The translations under genes were made by a program, and so were the position numbers. Shown piece by piece: positions 43,135 through 51,551 of a stretch of DNA of 64,000 bases; the stretch's first letter is position 1, and each line of letters starts with the position of its first letter. The notes below the pieces were generated by a model. It worked only from the letters and a program-made list of their open reading frames with translations. It did not search any database and was not told the origin of the DNA. This stretch comes from Candidatus Bathyarchaeota archaeon (GTDB lineage: Archaea > Thermoproteota > Bathyarchaeia > Bathyarchaeales > Bathycorpusculaceae): positions 174,019 through 238,018 of the forward strand of contig PLTA01000039.1 in NCBI GenBank assembly GCA_003164295.1. The letters are read 5' to 3'.

Positions 43135-44466
43135 TTAATCATCCATTATTATTTTTAAAACGTCAAGCTTAAGCGTCTTCGCTCTGTTGTTGAGCAAATC
43201 CGAAACGTTTGGTATTGTTCGACCTTCATCTCCAGACACCAGTTCTTTAACGTAGAGGCCGCCTTGGCAACGAATTTCCAATAGAGCCCTCTTAAGCGAC
43301 ACCTTCTTAACTTTAAGCTTATATATGTACCTTTCTCGTATCAAATCTGCCCTTCTATGCATAACACGAATAGGCGTCTGCTGCTTAATTGTAGCGCCAG
43401 TAAGCTTTTCTTCAAGCATTTTCAAATCTTCATCTGAAAACGGATTCTCAAACTCAGCAAGTAACCGATATTCCTTCTGAGCTCCTTCACCTTTCTTGAG
43501 ATGTCTAACTACATCTTTTGTGGCGAAGCGTAATTTTGAAACTTCAACTTTACCTACTGCTCCTACATTGATTTTTTCTTTAATTTCTTTCAAATCAATA
43601 GATCGTTTCTTGGGTTCAGAAACCTCAATAACAAAAGGTCTTCCAGTTCCAAGCATTCGTGCATCTATGTCTTCTCGACCTGAAGCGTGAAATAACGTTT
43701 TTTGTCCTTCAGCTGCTTCAAGAAGGACGTTTGAAGTTAGTTCTTCAACTGATTCAGGATACAGTTTGCCGGTTCCACCGCATTTATCACATCCTCGTCC
43801 GCGGCAATTTGAACAGAACCATTTTGACTGTGGAATATCTCGAACTAGTTTTCGGTATCTGCCACCGACAAAAAGGGGGTTAACTTGAAGGCGTGCGTTT
43901 TCTCGGAAAGGATTGATTACTACAACCAGATCGGGAATTAAATAATCTGCAGTTTTACCTGTGCGTTCAGCAAGGACTTTACCGAATAATCTGCCGAATT
44001 CATGCTTAATGCCTTCGCTGTAGCCAAGGTTAAAGGTTCCTTTAAACTCGTCTTCCCGTTCCTCAACCTTAATCGGAACCTCAATACCCACAAGAAACGT
44101 TGTGAATTCATAACCATCAATCGCTGCTAAAGATTTCTCAATTAAGCTGTTAAGATGTTCAAATTTGCCTTCGCAGAGATAACATTTTTCTTCTAAAGCT
44201 TTTGGAATCCGTTTTTTGAGGTGCTTTAGGGTTTCTTGGGCTTCTCTTGAAAACCCATTTGTCGCCAAAACTTTAAGCTGCTTAACACCATCAAGGTTTT
44301 TTTCTTTCGCCAAATCAGTAGCTTGCAAGGTTAAGCTAATTTTCAGCGATGAACCACGAACGTTATTTTCCATGCTGTAGCCTAGTAAAGCAAATTGTCT
44401 CCCAAGACAGTGGTCACAAAGAGGATATTTACTAAGAAGTTCAAACGCTTTTTCTAAAACATCCAT
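43135..44466 (-). CDS. pus10: tRNA pseudouridine synthase Pus10
   Basis: 443 residues. The N-terminal THUMP-containing part carries a four-Cys zinc site (LCDHCLGRQ with CYLC), and a second Cys cluster is WFCSNCRGRGCDKCGGTG. The catalytic domain has ASGREDIDARMLGTGRPFVIEV with the nucleophilic Asp, and IRCQGGLYVKELVSGDEGRTIPNVSDLL near the end. It makes pseudouridine at positions 54 and 55 of archaeal tRNA. Six bases after the srp54 stop codon; ATG start. Confidence 0.94.
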   Translation of the reverse strand: MDVLEKAFELLSKYPLCDHCLGRQFALLGYSMENNVRGSSLKISLTLQATDLAKEKNLDGVKQLKVLATNGFSREAQETLKHLKKRIPKALEEKCYLCEGKFEHLNSLIEKSLAAIDGYEFTTFLVGIEVPIKVEEREDEFKGTFNLGYSEGIKHEFGRLFGKVLAERTGKTADYLIPDLVVVINPFRENARLQVNPLFVGGRYRKLVRDIPQSKWFCSNCRGRGCDKCGGTGKLYPESVEELTSNVLLEAAEGQKTLFHASGREDIDARMLGTGRPFVIEVSEPKKRSIDLKEIKEKINVGAVGKVEVSKLRFATKDVVRHLKKGEGAQKEYRLLAEFENPFSDEDLKMLEEKLTGATIKQQTPIRVMHRRADLIRERYIYKLKVKKVSLKRALLEIRCQGGLYVKELVSGDEGRTIPNVSDLLNNRAKTLKLDVLKIIMDD

Positions 44467-44471
44467 GTCAC

Positions 44472-45821
44472 TTAGCCTACTGGAAAATTCGCGGGCATTC
44501 CACCTTTTCCGCCAAGCCCGAAAGGCAGTTTCTTCTTGCGTTTAAACGTCTTTAGCATTTTACGCATCATAAAATACTGTTTTACTAGTTCTTTAACGTC
44601 TTTTTCAGTTGTACCTGAGCCTCGTGCTATTCGTCTTGCTCTAGATGAATTCAATATCTTGGGGTTTTCTTTTTCTCTAGGTGTCATTGACTGAATTATT
44701 ACTTGCCACTTTTCCAAACGACCTTCAGCTGAATTCAACATTTCATCAGGCACGTTAGATGACATACCGGGCAACATCTGAAGCACTTTCTTAAATGGAC
44801 CCATACCTTTGACAGCTGCAAACTGCTCATACATGTCTGTAAGGGTAAAATTGCCACTCATTATTTCTTTAGCTTTCTTTGGGGGAACTTTGATTTCGGC
44901 GTCATGAACTTTTTCCAAAAGCGTTTCCAAATCGCCCATGCCTAAGAGGCGGCCAACAAAGCGTGAGGGAATAAATGGTTCGACATCTTCGATTTTTTCG
45001 CCTGTGCCTATGAATTTTATTGGTGCACCTGTTGCCGCAACAGCTGAGAGCGCGCCTCCTCCACGAGAAGTACCGTCAAGTTTAGTAACGATAATTGCTC
45101 CAATTGGTGTTGCCTCATGGAACGTTTTAGCTTGGACAAGGGCTTGTTGACCAATGGTGCCGTCAATAACCATGATAACTTCATCAGGCTTGATGTTCTT
45201 TTCAAGATCTTTCATCTCTTTTATTAGGTCTTTTTCTTCTTTGTGTCTTCCTGAGGTGTCAACGATTATCAGGTCTTTGTCGTTGAATTGTTTTAATCCT
45301 TCTTTGACGACTTTGTTTGGATTTTTCTCTTTTACATCGCCGTAAATTGGAACATTTATTCTTGCCGCTAACTGTTGTAGCTGAGCATACGCGCCTGGGC
45401 GAAAAGTGTCAGCGCAAATTAAAGCTGGCTTTAACCCTCTTTTCTGGAAATAGCGAGCGAGTTTTGCGGCATGAGTTGTTTTTCCTGACCCTTGGATTCC
45501 AACAAGCATAATGATTTTTCTTTTGCCAGCTTCTACTTTAAGTGGAACTGGCTTGTCGCCGACAAAACGAGTTAGTTCGTCATAAACGACTTTTATCACA
45601 TGTTCCCGTCTTGAGACGCCTGGAGGAACTTTTTCTTTTAAGGCTCTCTCTTCAATGCGCTTTGATATTTCGAGAACTAGTTGAACGTTGACGTCTGATT
45701 GGAGTAGCGCTCTTTGGATGTCGCGTACAAGTTCCTTCACTGTCGCTTCGTCGACAACGCCAGCTTTAAACAGCTTTTTTATTGCGTTGGTTAGTGAAGA
45801 ACCTAAATTATCTAGCGCCAT
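44472..45821 (-). CDS. srp54: Signal recognition particle protein SRP54
   Basis: 449-residue GTPase. The N domain is helical. The G domain shows G1 [49 protein letters not shown] and the closing G5 region. The methionine-rich M domain (about 300-440) binds 7S RNA and signal peptides, ending in the usual glycine-rich tail [15 protein letters not shown]. It directs membrane and secreted proteins, of which this window encodes several, to the translocon. First gene of the cluster that continues through pus10 to hemK2. Confidence 0.96.
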   Translation of the reverse strand: MALDNLGSSLTNAIKKLFKAGVVDEATVKELVRDIQRALLQSDVNVQLVLEISKRIEERALKEKVPPGVSRREHVIKVVYDELTRFVGDKPVPLKVEAGKRKIIMLVGIQGSGKTTHAAKLARYFQKRGLKPALICADTFRPGAYAQLQQLAARINVPIYGDVKEKNPNKVVKEGLKQFNDKDLIIVDTSGRHKEEKDLIKEMKDLEKNIKPDEVIMVIDGTIGQQALVQAKTFHEATPIGAIIVTKLDGTSRGGGALSAVAATGAPIKFIGTGEKIEDVEPFIPSRFVGRLLGMGDLETLLEKVHDAEIKVPPKKAKEIMSGNFTLTDMYEQFAAVKGMGPFKKVLQMLPGMSSNVPDEMLNSAEGRLEKWQVIIQSMTPREKENPKILNSSRARRIARGSGTTEKDVKELVKQYFMMRKMLKTFKRKKKLPFGLGGKGGMPANFPVG

Positions 45822-46081
45822 CAGAGTCTCTCAGTAATAATCATTCCACGGTTCCTTTAAATAAATATTACAGAAGTAAACTATACAAAACACCCAAAAT
45901 AGGGTCTAAAAGCGCCGGCTTAATCTTTGAAGCCTCAGTTCCCCATTAAAATATTCTTCACAAATCAGACGGCTCTTCATGCATCATTGGCTTCAACCAA
46001 AAAAGCTCCAACTAGAAAATAAACATTGATAGAAAATCTTTTAACAACACATGGAAATAAGGGTACAATCGGGTGAAGCAA

Positions 46082-46282
46082 GTGACAGCTGAACGAGCAA
46101 TTCATGCAAGTATTTTTATTTTATTACTGTTCGGTTTAACAATTTTAACTGGTTGGGCAAGCTACTATTACTTACAAAGCAACCTTATACTTGTGATTGG
46201 AAGTATTTCGCTCGGTTGGGGAATAATTCTTTTGGCAATGTATCTCAGTTTCAAAAAATTAGGCTGGAATTGGTGGAGCTAA
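46082..46282 (+). CDS. Small two-helix membrane protein
   Basis: About 66 residues, no family recognised. Two hydrophobic helices (IHASIFILLLFGLTILTGW, and LILVIGSISLGWGIILLAMYLSF) are joined by a short loop YYYLQSN. The end KKLGWNWWS is basic/aromatic. GTG 46073 opens the frame, but GGGTGA lies five bases before GTG 46082, making that the better start. Convergent with the aIF5A gene. The preceding gap (45822-46081) shows no other gene. Confidence 0.6.
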   Translation: MTAERAIHASIFILLLFGLTILTGWASYYYLQSNLILVIGSISLGWGIILLAMYLSFKKLGWNWWS

Positions 46283-46324
46283 ACCTTTAATTTATAATTA
46301 AAAAGAAACGAGCATGACAAAATT

Positions 46325-46368
46325 AGACGTAAAATAATGAATATTAAGACGTAAAATAATGAATATTA
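46325..46368. repeat. Perfect 22-bp tandem duplication
   Basis: Two head-to-tail copies of a 22-bp unit starting AGACGTAAAATAATG lie between the convergent ends of the small membrane protein and aIF5A genes. Slippage or a local duplication is the simplest explanation. No function is apparent. Confidence 0.85.
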
Positions 46369-46397
46369 TAAGGGAAAAATAGCAGGCAAATGCTTGA

Positions 46398-46793
46398 TTA
46401 CTTTGCTCTAACGATTTTTACTCTGCCGAGTATTCGCCAATACTCGATTTCTGTGCCCGGAGTAAGCTTCTCTTTAGGAACTTCTTCCTCATCCGGATAA
46501 GGAGCATCAAGATACTCATAAGTTTCCAAGTCCATAATTTGGATTCCAGCTGGGTTAACAGCGAAAACTTGCCCAGCTCTCTTATCAATTATAGGAACCT
46601 CAGCGCCTAAATCAACTGGTTTAACAAATTGCCTCTTTTGTTTATCAAAAACGCCGATTGCAACGATTCTTGCTTTTGCTGATCCATGTTTTCCGGGTTT
46701 AGATTTGGCAATGTCGACTATGCGGCATGGTTCGCCCTCAATCATCATGTAGCCGCCAACTCGTAATTCTCCGACATCGACTGGTTTACTCAT
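46398..46793 (-). CDS. eif5a: Translation initiation factor 5A (aIF5A)
   Basis: 131 residues from ATG 46793. The SH3-like domain carries the hypusine loop SKPGKHGSAKARI, whose first loop lysine is modified to deoxyhypusine/hypusine in archaea. An OB domain follows (AGIQIMDLETYEYLDAP). The frame is open up to 46844, but GGTGA lies just before the chosen ATG. A TATA-like block (TATCTATATATGG) lies at about 46842-46855. aIF5A rescues ribosomes stalled on polyproline. Confidence 0.94.
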   Translation of the reverse strand: MSKPVDVGELRVGGYMMIEGEPCRIVDIAKSKPGKHGSAKARIVAIGVFDKQKRQFVKPVDLGAEVPIIDKRAGQVFAVNPAGIQIMDLETYEYLDAPYPDEEEVPKEKLTPGTEIEYWRILGRVKIVRAK

Positions 46794-46855
46794 ACACTCA
46801 CCAATAGTACTGATTCTAAACAAAACATTCTGAATAAGAGCCATATATAGATATG

Positions 46856-47118
46856 CATTAAAATTTCAAAGTACAAGTAAACTTTTTAGAATTTTCACGA
46901 TTACTAAAAAGCGTATGTTCATCGATTTCTGGTTTTTGGAAATTGATGTTCACGTCAAGAGAACTCTTCAAAAGATTGTGGGTACGAAGAAGCCTGAAAA
47001 CAAATAAAAGTAGATTCAAATTATCGAAACGTTTAGAACTTTGAACCTGTAAATAAAACAAACTGAAATATTCACTTGCTTAACACAAATAATATCCGAG
47101 TTTTCTTTAAAGAGGTTT
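46856..47118. other. Gene-free stretch between aIF5A and the tRNA fragment
   Basis: AT-rich sequence with no supported gene, tRNA 5' half or repeat. I looked here specifically for the missing GGACGGG acceptor strand of the adjacent tRNA-Arg fragment and did not find it. Confidence 0.6.
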
Positions 47119-47176
47119 CGGATAGAGCACCAACCTCCTAAGTTGGGGGTCGAGGGTTCAAATCCCTCCCCGTCCT
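47119..47176 (+). tRNA. 3' fragment of tRNA-Arg(CCU)
   Basis: The sequence holds a perfect tRNA from the D-loop onward: CGGATAGAGC (D-loop end and 3' D-stem), anticodon stem CCAAC/GTTGG with loop CTCCTAA (anticodon CCT), variable region, T-arm GAGGG-TTCAAAT-CCCTC, and acceptor 3' strand CCCGTCC. The 5' acceptor (GGACGGG expected) and 5' D-stem are absent on either side, so the gene is not a complete tRNA. Such a 3' piece is what an integrase leaves at the far end of an inserted element. A decayed tRNA, a split-tRNA half or a local assembly deletion are alternatives. Confidence 0.7.
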
Positions 47177-47338
47177 TCACTGATCTTAATTTAGAGTTCA
47201 ATTCTGGCTTTTATTAGTCATCATTGAAGCAGATACCGATTTAGAAATTTGTCAAACTATAAGGCTAATAATATGAAATCTTAAATCCTTGGTGTAGGTC
47301 AGTTTATCAAGCGTTATCTATATGCGAGACAAGAGGTT

Positions 47339-47746
47339 TTGACAACGTCAATTGTGGAGTGCCCTCATTGTTATTATAGATTCAATTATGAGTTTATTCC
47401 ATCAGCGTCATTCTACTCGATACGTTTGGGCACAAATAGGATATTCAAATGCCCACAGTGCAAGGAGCTGCATGTCTTTAAAATTACCAAGTTTGGCAAA
47501 GACTCATCGTTGCCAACTCATGGAGATAACTCGGAAACAGGAGTTGGCGCCAAGGTCTGGGCATTGTTGCTTGGTCCTCTGTTTGCATTTATCGTGATTG
47601 GTTTCTTTTTATTGTTTGCTTTTCAATTATTCGGTGTGTACATAATTTTCCTATTGCTTGGAATTGTGTGGACATTTGCATACATCATATATCTTTATTT
47701 GAAAGTTAGTCGAACTACAAATAGCAAAACATATGGGGCAAATTAG
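47339..47746 (+). CDS. Zinc-ribbon membrane protein
   Basis: 135 residues, family not recognised. The N-terminus has a zinc ribbon (VECPHCYYRF and FKCPQCKELH). After a polar linker come two membrane helices (VWALLLGPLFAFIVIGFFLLFAF and IIFLLLGIVWTFAYIIYLYL). TTG start. It abuts the next gene without a gap, so the two are probably an operon. A degenerate copy of its central DNA lies at 54470-54558, showing that this gene or a relative was duplicated in the island. Confidence 0.65.
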   Translation: MTTSIVECPHCYYRFNYEFIPSASFYSIRLGTNRIFKCPQCKELHVFKITKFGKDSSLPTHGDNSETGVGAKVWALLLGPLFAFIVIGFFLLFAFQLFGVYIIFLLLGIVWTFAYIIYLYLKVSRTTNSKTYGAN

Positions 47747-48301
47747 ATGTCTGTTATGCAATTTACTGTTCAGCCATCCTCAAGTCTGGGAACAATTGCG
47801 CTGGTAGCATTAGTTGTGACTGGCGCTGTTCTTTTGCTGCTAGCTTTAACAACTGGAAGACGCGCAAAAACAATTAGACGCACTTTTGCTGCGTTGATGA
47901 TTATAGGATTGGTGGTCATTGGACTGGGAGTTTGGCTGTTTTTTGCCTCGAGTACACCTTCAACAATAACAGTGGGCTCAGGATACGTAAGTATACAGTC
48001 TCCTGGTTTTAGCGGCGCAGGAAACATGAATATTACAGCCAATAAAATCGCTTCTGCCTACGTTGGACAAATCGGTTCGGGAAATTTGACCCTTTCAAAA
48101 CAGCATGGAACCAACTATGATCATTTTAACGTGGGCATATTTACTCTTGGAAATGGAGCCACCGCTGACGTGGTTTCCAACAACTCAACCGACCTCATAA
48201 TTCAGCTAAGTAGCGGAGAATACGTGATACTAGGAACATCCAATACAAACGCCCTTGCAACTAGCTTTTCACAATCTGTTTACCCATTAAATATTGGGTA
48301 G
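47747..48301 (+). CDS. Membrane protein with PH-like extracytoplasmic domain
   Basis: 184 residues. Two helices near the N-terminus (LGTIALVALVVTGAVLLLLAL and FAALMIIGLVVIGLGVWLFFA) flank a basic cytoplasmic loop GRRAKTIRR. The rest is beta-rich (TITVGSGYVSIQSPGFSGAG, through SSGEYVILGTSN) and resembles bacterial PH-like/DUF domains that follow two-helix anchors. Function unknown. The ATG immediately follows the stop of the zinc-ribbon membrane gene. Confidence 0.6.
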   Translation: MSVMQFTVQPSSSLGTIALVALVVTGAVLLLLALTTGRRAKTIRRTFAALMIIGLVVIGLGVWLFFASSTPSTITVGSGYVSIQSPGFSGAGNMNITANKIASAYVGQIGSGNLTLSKQHGTNYDHFNVGIFTLGNGATADVVSNNSTDLIIQLSSGEYVILGTSNTNALATSFSQSVYPLNIG

Positions 48302-48566
48302 CTTGGACGCTGATTAGAAAGATACAGGCCTATCACTCTGTTTTTCCTTAATTATCGTAAACAATTATTATCTTAGATCAGTTAACTATTCTCAAAAAAG
48401 GAATAAAAAAAACTATTAAAAAGATCGAAGTTCTATCCGCTAATATATATCTTTAAATTACATTCTTGATATTAGTACAAAAATGATTATGCAATTGTTG
48501 TGCTAAAGTCCGGGAAACATCCATTGAACTTTTTTTGAATTTATTAAATTTGATTGGAGGAGTCAA

Positions 48567-48950
48567 ATGAACTGGAAAAAAAATCGAATTCTTGTAGTCG
48601 ATGACGATGCAAATATTTTGAGAGTTTTTAAAAATATTTTAGAAAAGGAAGGGTACACTGTTGAGATTACTGACACAGGCAAAGAGGCCCTTAAGAAAAT
48701 TAAGAAAGCAAAGTTCAGTGCGTACATAGTTGACGTCAAGCTCCCCGATATGGACGGAACAGAACTTCTCCTTAAAATACCAAAAGATCCTAAAGCAATC
48801 AAAATTATTGTCACAGGCTTCTCAACAGATGAGGCTGGAAAAAAAGCTGCCGATTATGGAGCTGACGATTTTCTAGTCAAACCAGTCAAAGCTGAAGAAC
48901 TCATAGCTACAATTCGAGAAAGGTTGGGCACAATACAACATGAACGCTAA
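48567..48950 (+). CDS. Stand-alone response regulator receiver domain
   Basis: 127-residue CheY-like protein. The acidic pair is in ILVVDDDANI, the phosphoacceptor Asp in YIVDVKLPDMDGTELL, the switch Thr in IIVTGFS, and the Lys in FLVKPVKAEEL. No output domain follows, so it must act through a partner. No histidine kinase is encoded in this window. Strong ribosome-binding site TTGGAGGAGTC before the ATG. The upstream 265-bp gap (48302-48566) shows no gene. Confidence 0.92.
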   Translation: MNWKKNRILVVDDDANILRVFKNILEKEGYTVEITDTGKEALKKIKKAKFSAYIVDVKLPDMDGTELLLKIPKDPKAIKIIVTGFSTDEAGKKAADYGADDFLVKPVKAEELIATIRERLGTIQHER

Positions 48951-48951
48951 A

Positions 48952-49623
48952 TTAACTCGCCGTAAGATTTGTTGGTGCGACAGACTTCGATTCATGCGTG
49001 AGCATATATGCTGAAATTGCCGCAATCCAGACGAGCATTGTTCCGAGGAATAACCTTTCAAAGAATCCTCCAAAGTGTGCGGCAAGGTGCGGTGTAACGA
49101 TCGGGATCAACACCTCGAGCAAACAAAAGACCACCACTAGCACCGAGATCGGATAGGCAAATCTTCGCAGGTTTCTCAGAGACTGATTTCCGTTCATTTT
49201 GAGAGATAGAACAAGTGCGCCAAATGCTCCCGTTAGAAACGCGAGAACCGCAACAACCAGGTGGATTGCTCCGTGCCATGAAATTGGTATGGAGGGAACA
49301 TCGGTGGGGAAGATTGCGAGCAGCAATGCGCCTATTGACCATGCGCCCAAGAGAAAGAATCCTGTGCGGTACTGATCTAACTTTTCTCCGGTTAGGCGGA
49401 TTGTGCCCATAAAGGCGAATAAAAATGCAAGAGAGAGGAGACCGCGGTTGACGAAGTTGATTGTCATTATGTAGCCGAACGATCCTACTGCCAAGTCGCT
49501 TTCAGCCTGACTAATCCAGTTATAGTGCGGAGGAAGAAGCTGCGCCACAACATCTAGAATCAAATAGAGCACTATTCCTATTAGGACGACAGTATAAAGC
49601 CTTCGAATGTTAATCGGCTCCAT
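48952..49623 (-). CDS. DUF998 family membrane protein
   Basis: 223 residues, about six membrane helices, in the DUF998 pattern: SQAESDLAVGSFGYIMTINFVNRGLL, then a hydrophobic helix, ISWHGAIHLVVAVLAFLTGAFGALVLSL with the conserved His, and later helices. Function of the family is unknown. Its DNA looks clearly GC-richer than the flanks by eye, which hints at recent transfer. One base separates its end from the receiver gene on the opposite strand (convergent). Confidence 0.8.
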   Translation of the reverse strand: MEPINIRRLYTVVLIGIVLYLILDVVAQLLPPHYNWISQAESDLAVGSFGYIMTINFVNRGLLSLAFLFAFMGTIRLTGEKLDQYRTGFFLLGAWSIGALLLAIFPTDVPSIPISWHGAIHLVVAVLAFLTGAFGALVLSLKMNGNQSLRNLRRFAYPISVLVVVFCLLEVLIPIVTPHLAAHFGGFFERLFLGTMLVWIAAISAYMLTHESKSVAPTNLTAS

Positions 49624-49779
49624 ATTTCTTCACAATCCCATAATTGACAATATTTCGCTGATATTAGAAGTTTATTTTTTAATCTGTCACATCCGTTTAC
49701 TGGTAAATTGTGGTTAGGATTCCATTCCAAGCACCTTCCATTCACTAAAATCAAAGTTATCTGGGTTTATTTTGCATGA

Positions 49780-50030
49780 ATTCAGGCTTACTTAGATCTT
49801 ACGAAATTCTGAAAGGTTCCAACAATCTGTCGAATAAACCCGTGCCACTTTTCAGGCAAACTGAACAAGACAAAAGATGAAACCCGAAAGGATCATCCCA
49901 ACGACCAAAAATCTATTGGTAGGCATCTCACCGGACTCGCTCCCTTCGAATTCATAAGAATTCCATTTACTGAGACAGCGATAGTTTAATAAGAGGATAA
50001 AAATCAGAACATTATTGTCTGTTCAGTCCA
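49780..50030 (-). pseudogene. Remnant of a small membrane protein gene
   Basis: On the minus strand one frame reads N-V-L-I-F-I-L-L-L-N-Y-R, later MPTNRFLVVGMILSGFIFCLVQF and a TGA. The next frame then continues without a break as P-E-K-W-H-G-F-I-R-Q-I-V-G-T-F-Q-N-F-V-R-S-K and TAA. The two parts fit as one small membrane protein with a basic tail, broken by a frameshift near 49868. No start codon is evident at the front end. The rest of the 49624-50082 gap shows no gene. Confidence 0.35.
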
Positions 50031-50082
50031 AATTAAAGTCAATCTATACATCAATTGGATTAAAAAGTGGAAGTGAAATAAA

Positions 50083-51300
50083 ATGCAATTTAGAACAGTA
50101 CCAAAAAACGGAGACAAATTATCAGTTTTAGGATTCGGATGTATGCGCTTACCCTTGAATGGACAATACGTCGATGAAGAACGCGCAATAAACCAAATTC
50201 GCTACGCAATCGACAATGGCGTAAATTACGTGGACACAGCGCCTCCATACCACGGAGGTAACAGCGAAAAAGTGCTTGGAAAAGCCCTGTTAGATGACTA
50301 CCGCAAAAGAGTAAAAATCGCTACTAAACTTACACCTTTTATGCTAAATAAAGCTGAAGACATGGATAAAATGTTAAATACCTCCCTGCAAAAACTCCAA
50401 ACAGACCATATTGACTATTACCTTTTACACGGTCTCGAAAAAGAATCGTGGAATAAACTTCAAGGATTTGGTGCTTTAAAATTCTTAGAAAAAGCGAAAG
50501 AAGAAGGAAAAATAGTGAACACAGGTTTCTCATTTCACGGTTCACCTGAAACTTTCAAAACCATTGTTGATGCCTATAACTGGACAATGTGTCAAATACA
50601 GTACAATTTTCTAGACGAAAAAACGCAAGCTGGAACAGAGGGGCTAAAGTATGCTGCATCAAAGAATCTTGCAGTCATGGTTATGGAACCACTTAGAGGC
50701 GGAGCATTAGCAGGTAAGATCCCCAAGGAAGTCAAGCAGTTATATGATGACTCTAAAACTCAAAGATCCGCAGCCGAATGGGGTCTTCGGTGGGTTTGGA
50801 ATCACCCTGAGGCAACAGTGGTTCTTTCAGGAATGAATGAGGAAAAACAAGTTGCCGAAAACATTAAGACTGCTGAAACCGCTTTTCCGAGCGCAATGAA
50901 ATCTGATGAACTTGCAACCATCAAAAAGGTTGCTGAATCCTATAAACGTCTTATGAAAGTTCAATGTACCGGCTGCGAATATTGCATGCCTTGCCCCTCC
51001 GGCGTGAATATTCCCCGCAACTTCAGCGCCTATAATGACTATTGCATGTTCGGTGATGAACAACATTCACGTGCTATGTATGGAATGATGTTGATGGGGG
51101 GCCTGACAGGTAAACGCGCCGATGCTTCATTGTGTAAAGCGTGCAAAAAATGTATGGAACGTTGCCCACAGCATATCGCAATCCCTGAATGTTTGAAATC
51201 GGTGTCAAAGGACCTAGGGGGTGCAAAGACAGAAGCGATACTTACAATGATGAAAAGCGGGTCGTCTCAAAAAACAGACAAAACTACCTCGGGAAACTAA
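50083..51300 (+). CDS. Aldo/keto reductase with C-terminal ferredoxin-like domain
   Basis: 405 residues. The AKR barrel is residues 1-270 with VLGFGCMRLPL, the active-site segment YVDTAPPYHGGNSE (Asp and Tyr), ATKLTPF and the His in YYLLHG. The C-terminal domain has CTGCEYCMPCPSGVNIP and CKACKKCMERCPQHIAIP, two [4Fe-4S] clusters. These fused enzymes are common in anaerobes and are thought to couple Fe-S electron transfer to reduction of carbonyl compounds; the substrate is unknown. ATG start behind AAGTGGAAGTG. Confidence 0.92.
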   Translation: MQFRTVPKNGDKLSVLGFGCMRLPLNGQYVDEERAINQIRYAIDNGVNYVDTAPPYHGGNSEKVLGKALLDDYRKRVKIATKLTPFMLNKAEDMDKMLNTSLQKLQTDHIDYYLLHGLEKESWNKLQGFGALKFLEKAKEEGKIVNTGFSFHGSPETFKTIVDAYNWTMCQIQYNFLDEKTQAGTEGLKYAASKNLAVMVMEPLRGGALAGKIPKEVKQLYDDSKTQRSAAEWGLRWVWNHPEATVVLSGMNEEKQVAENIKTAETAFPSAMKSDELATIKKVAESYKRLMKVQCTGCEYCMPCPSGVNIPRNFSAYNDYCMFGDEQHSRAMYGMMLMGGLTGKRADASLCKACKKCMERCPQHIAIPECLKSVSKDLGGAKTEAILTMMKSGSSQKTDKTTSGN

Positions 51301-51513
51301 GAATAATCTTGCTTCCTAATCTGTTTACAAACAATATGGCGCCAAAATCCCTTCCACGACTCCATTCTCAAAATACAAAAAAATATTTTATTCAAAATTG
51401 ATTTGTCCTCTGAAAATTTTGATGTAAAGAAAACGCAAAATGAAAACTTAACTTTCCATGTAATTTAAACCAGAGTCTACTCAGCTCATTCTTAAATTAT
51501 TAGTTCTAAATCC

Positions 51514-51521
51514 AAAAAAAA
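51514..51521 (-). terminator. Oligo-T terminator of the PQQ-type propeller gene
   Basis: Eight A on the + strand, so eight T on the transcribed sense of the minus-strand gene, about 30 bases after its stop codon. A second T-rich stretch lies further downstream. Confidence 0.4.
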
Positions 51522-51551
51522 GGAGTAGTTTTTGTCTTTTAATTTGTTAAA

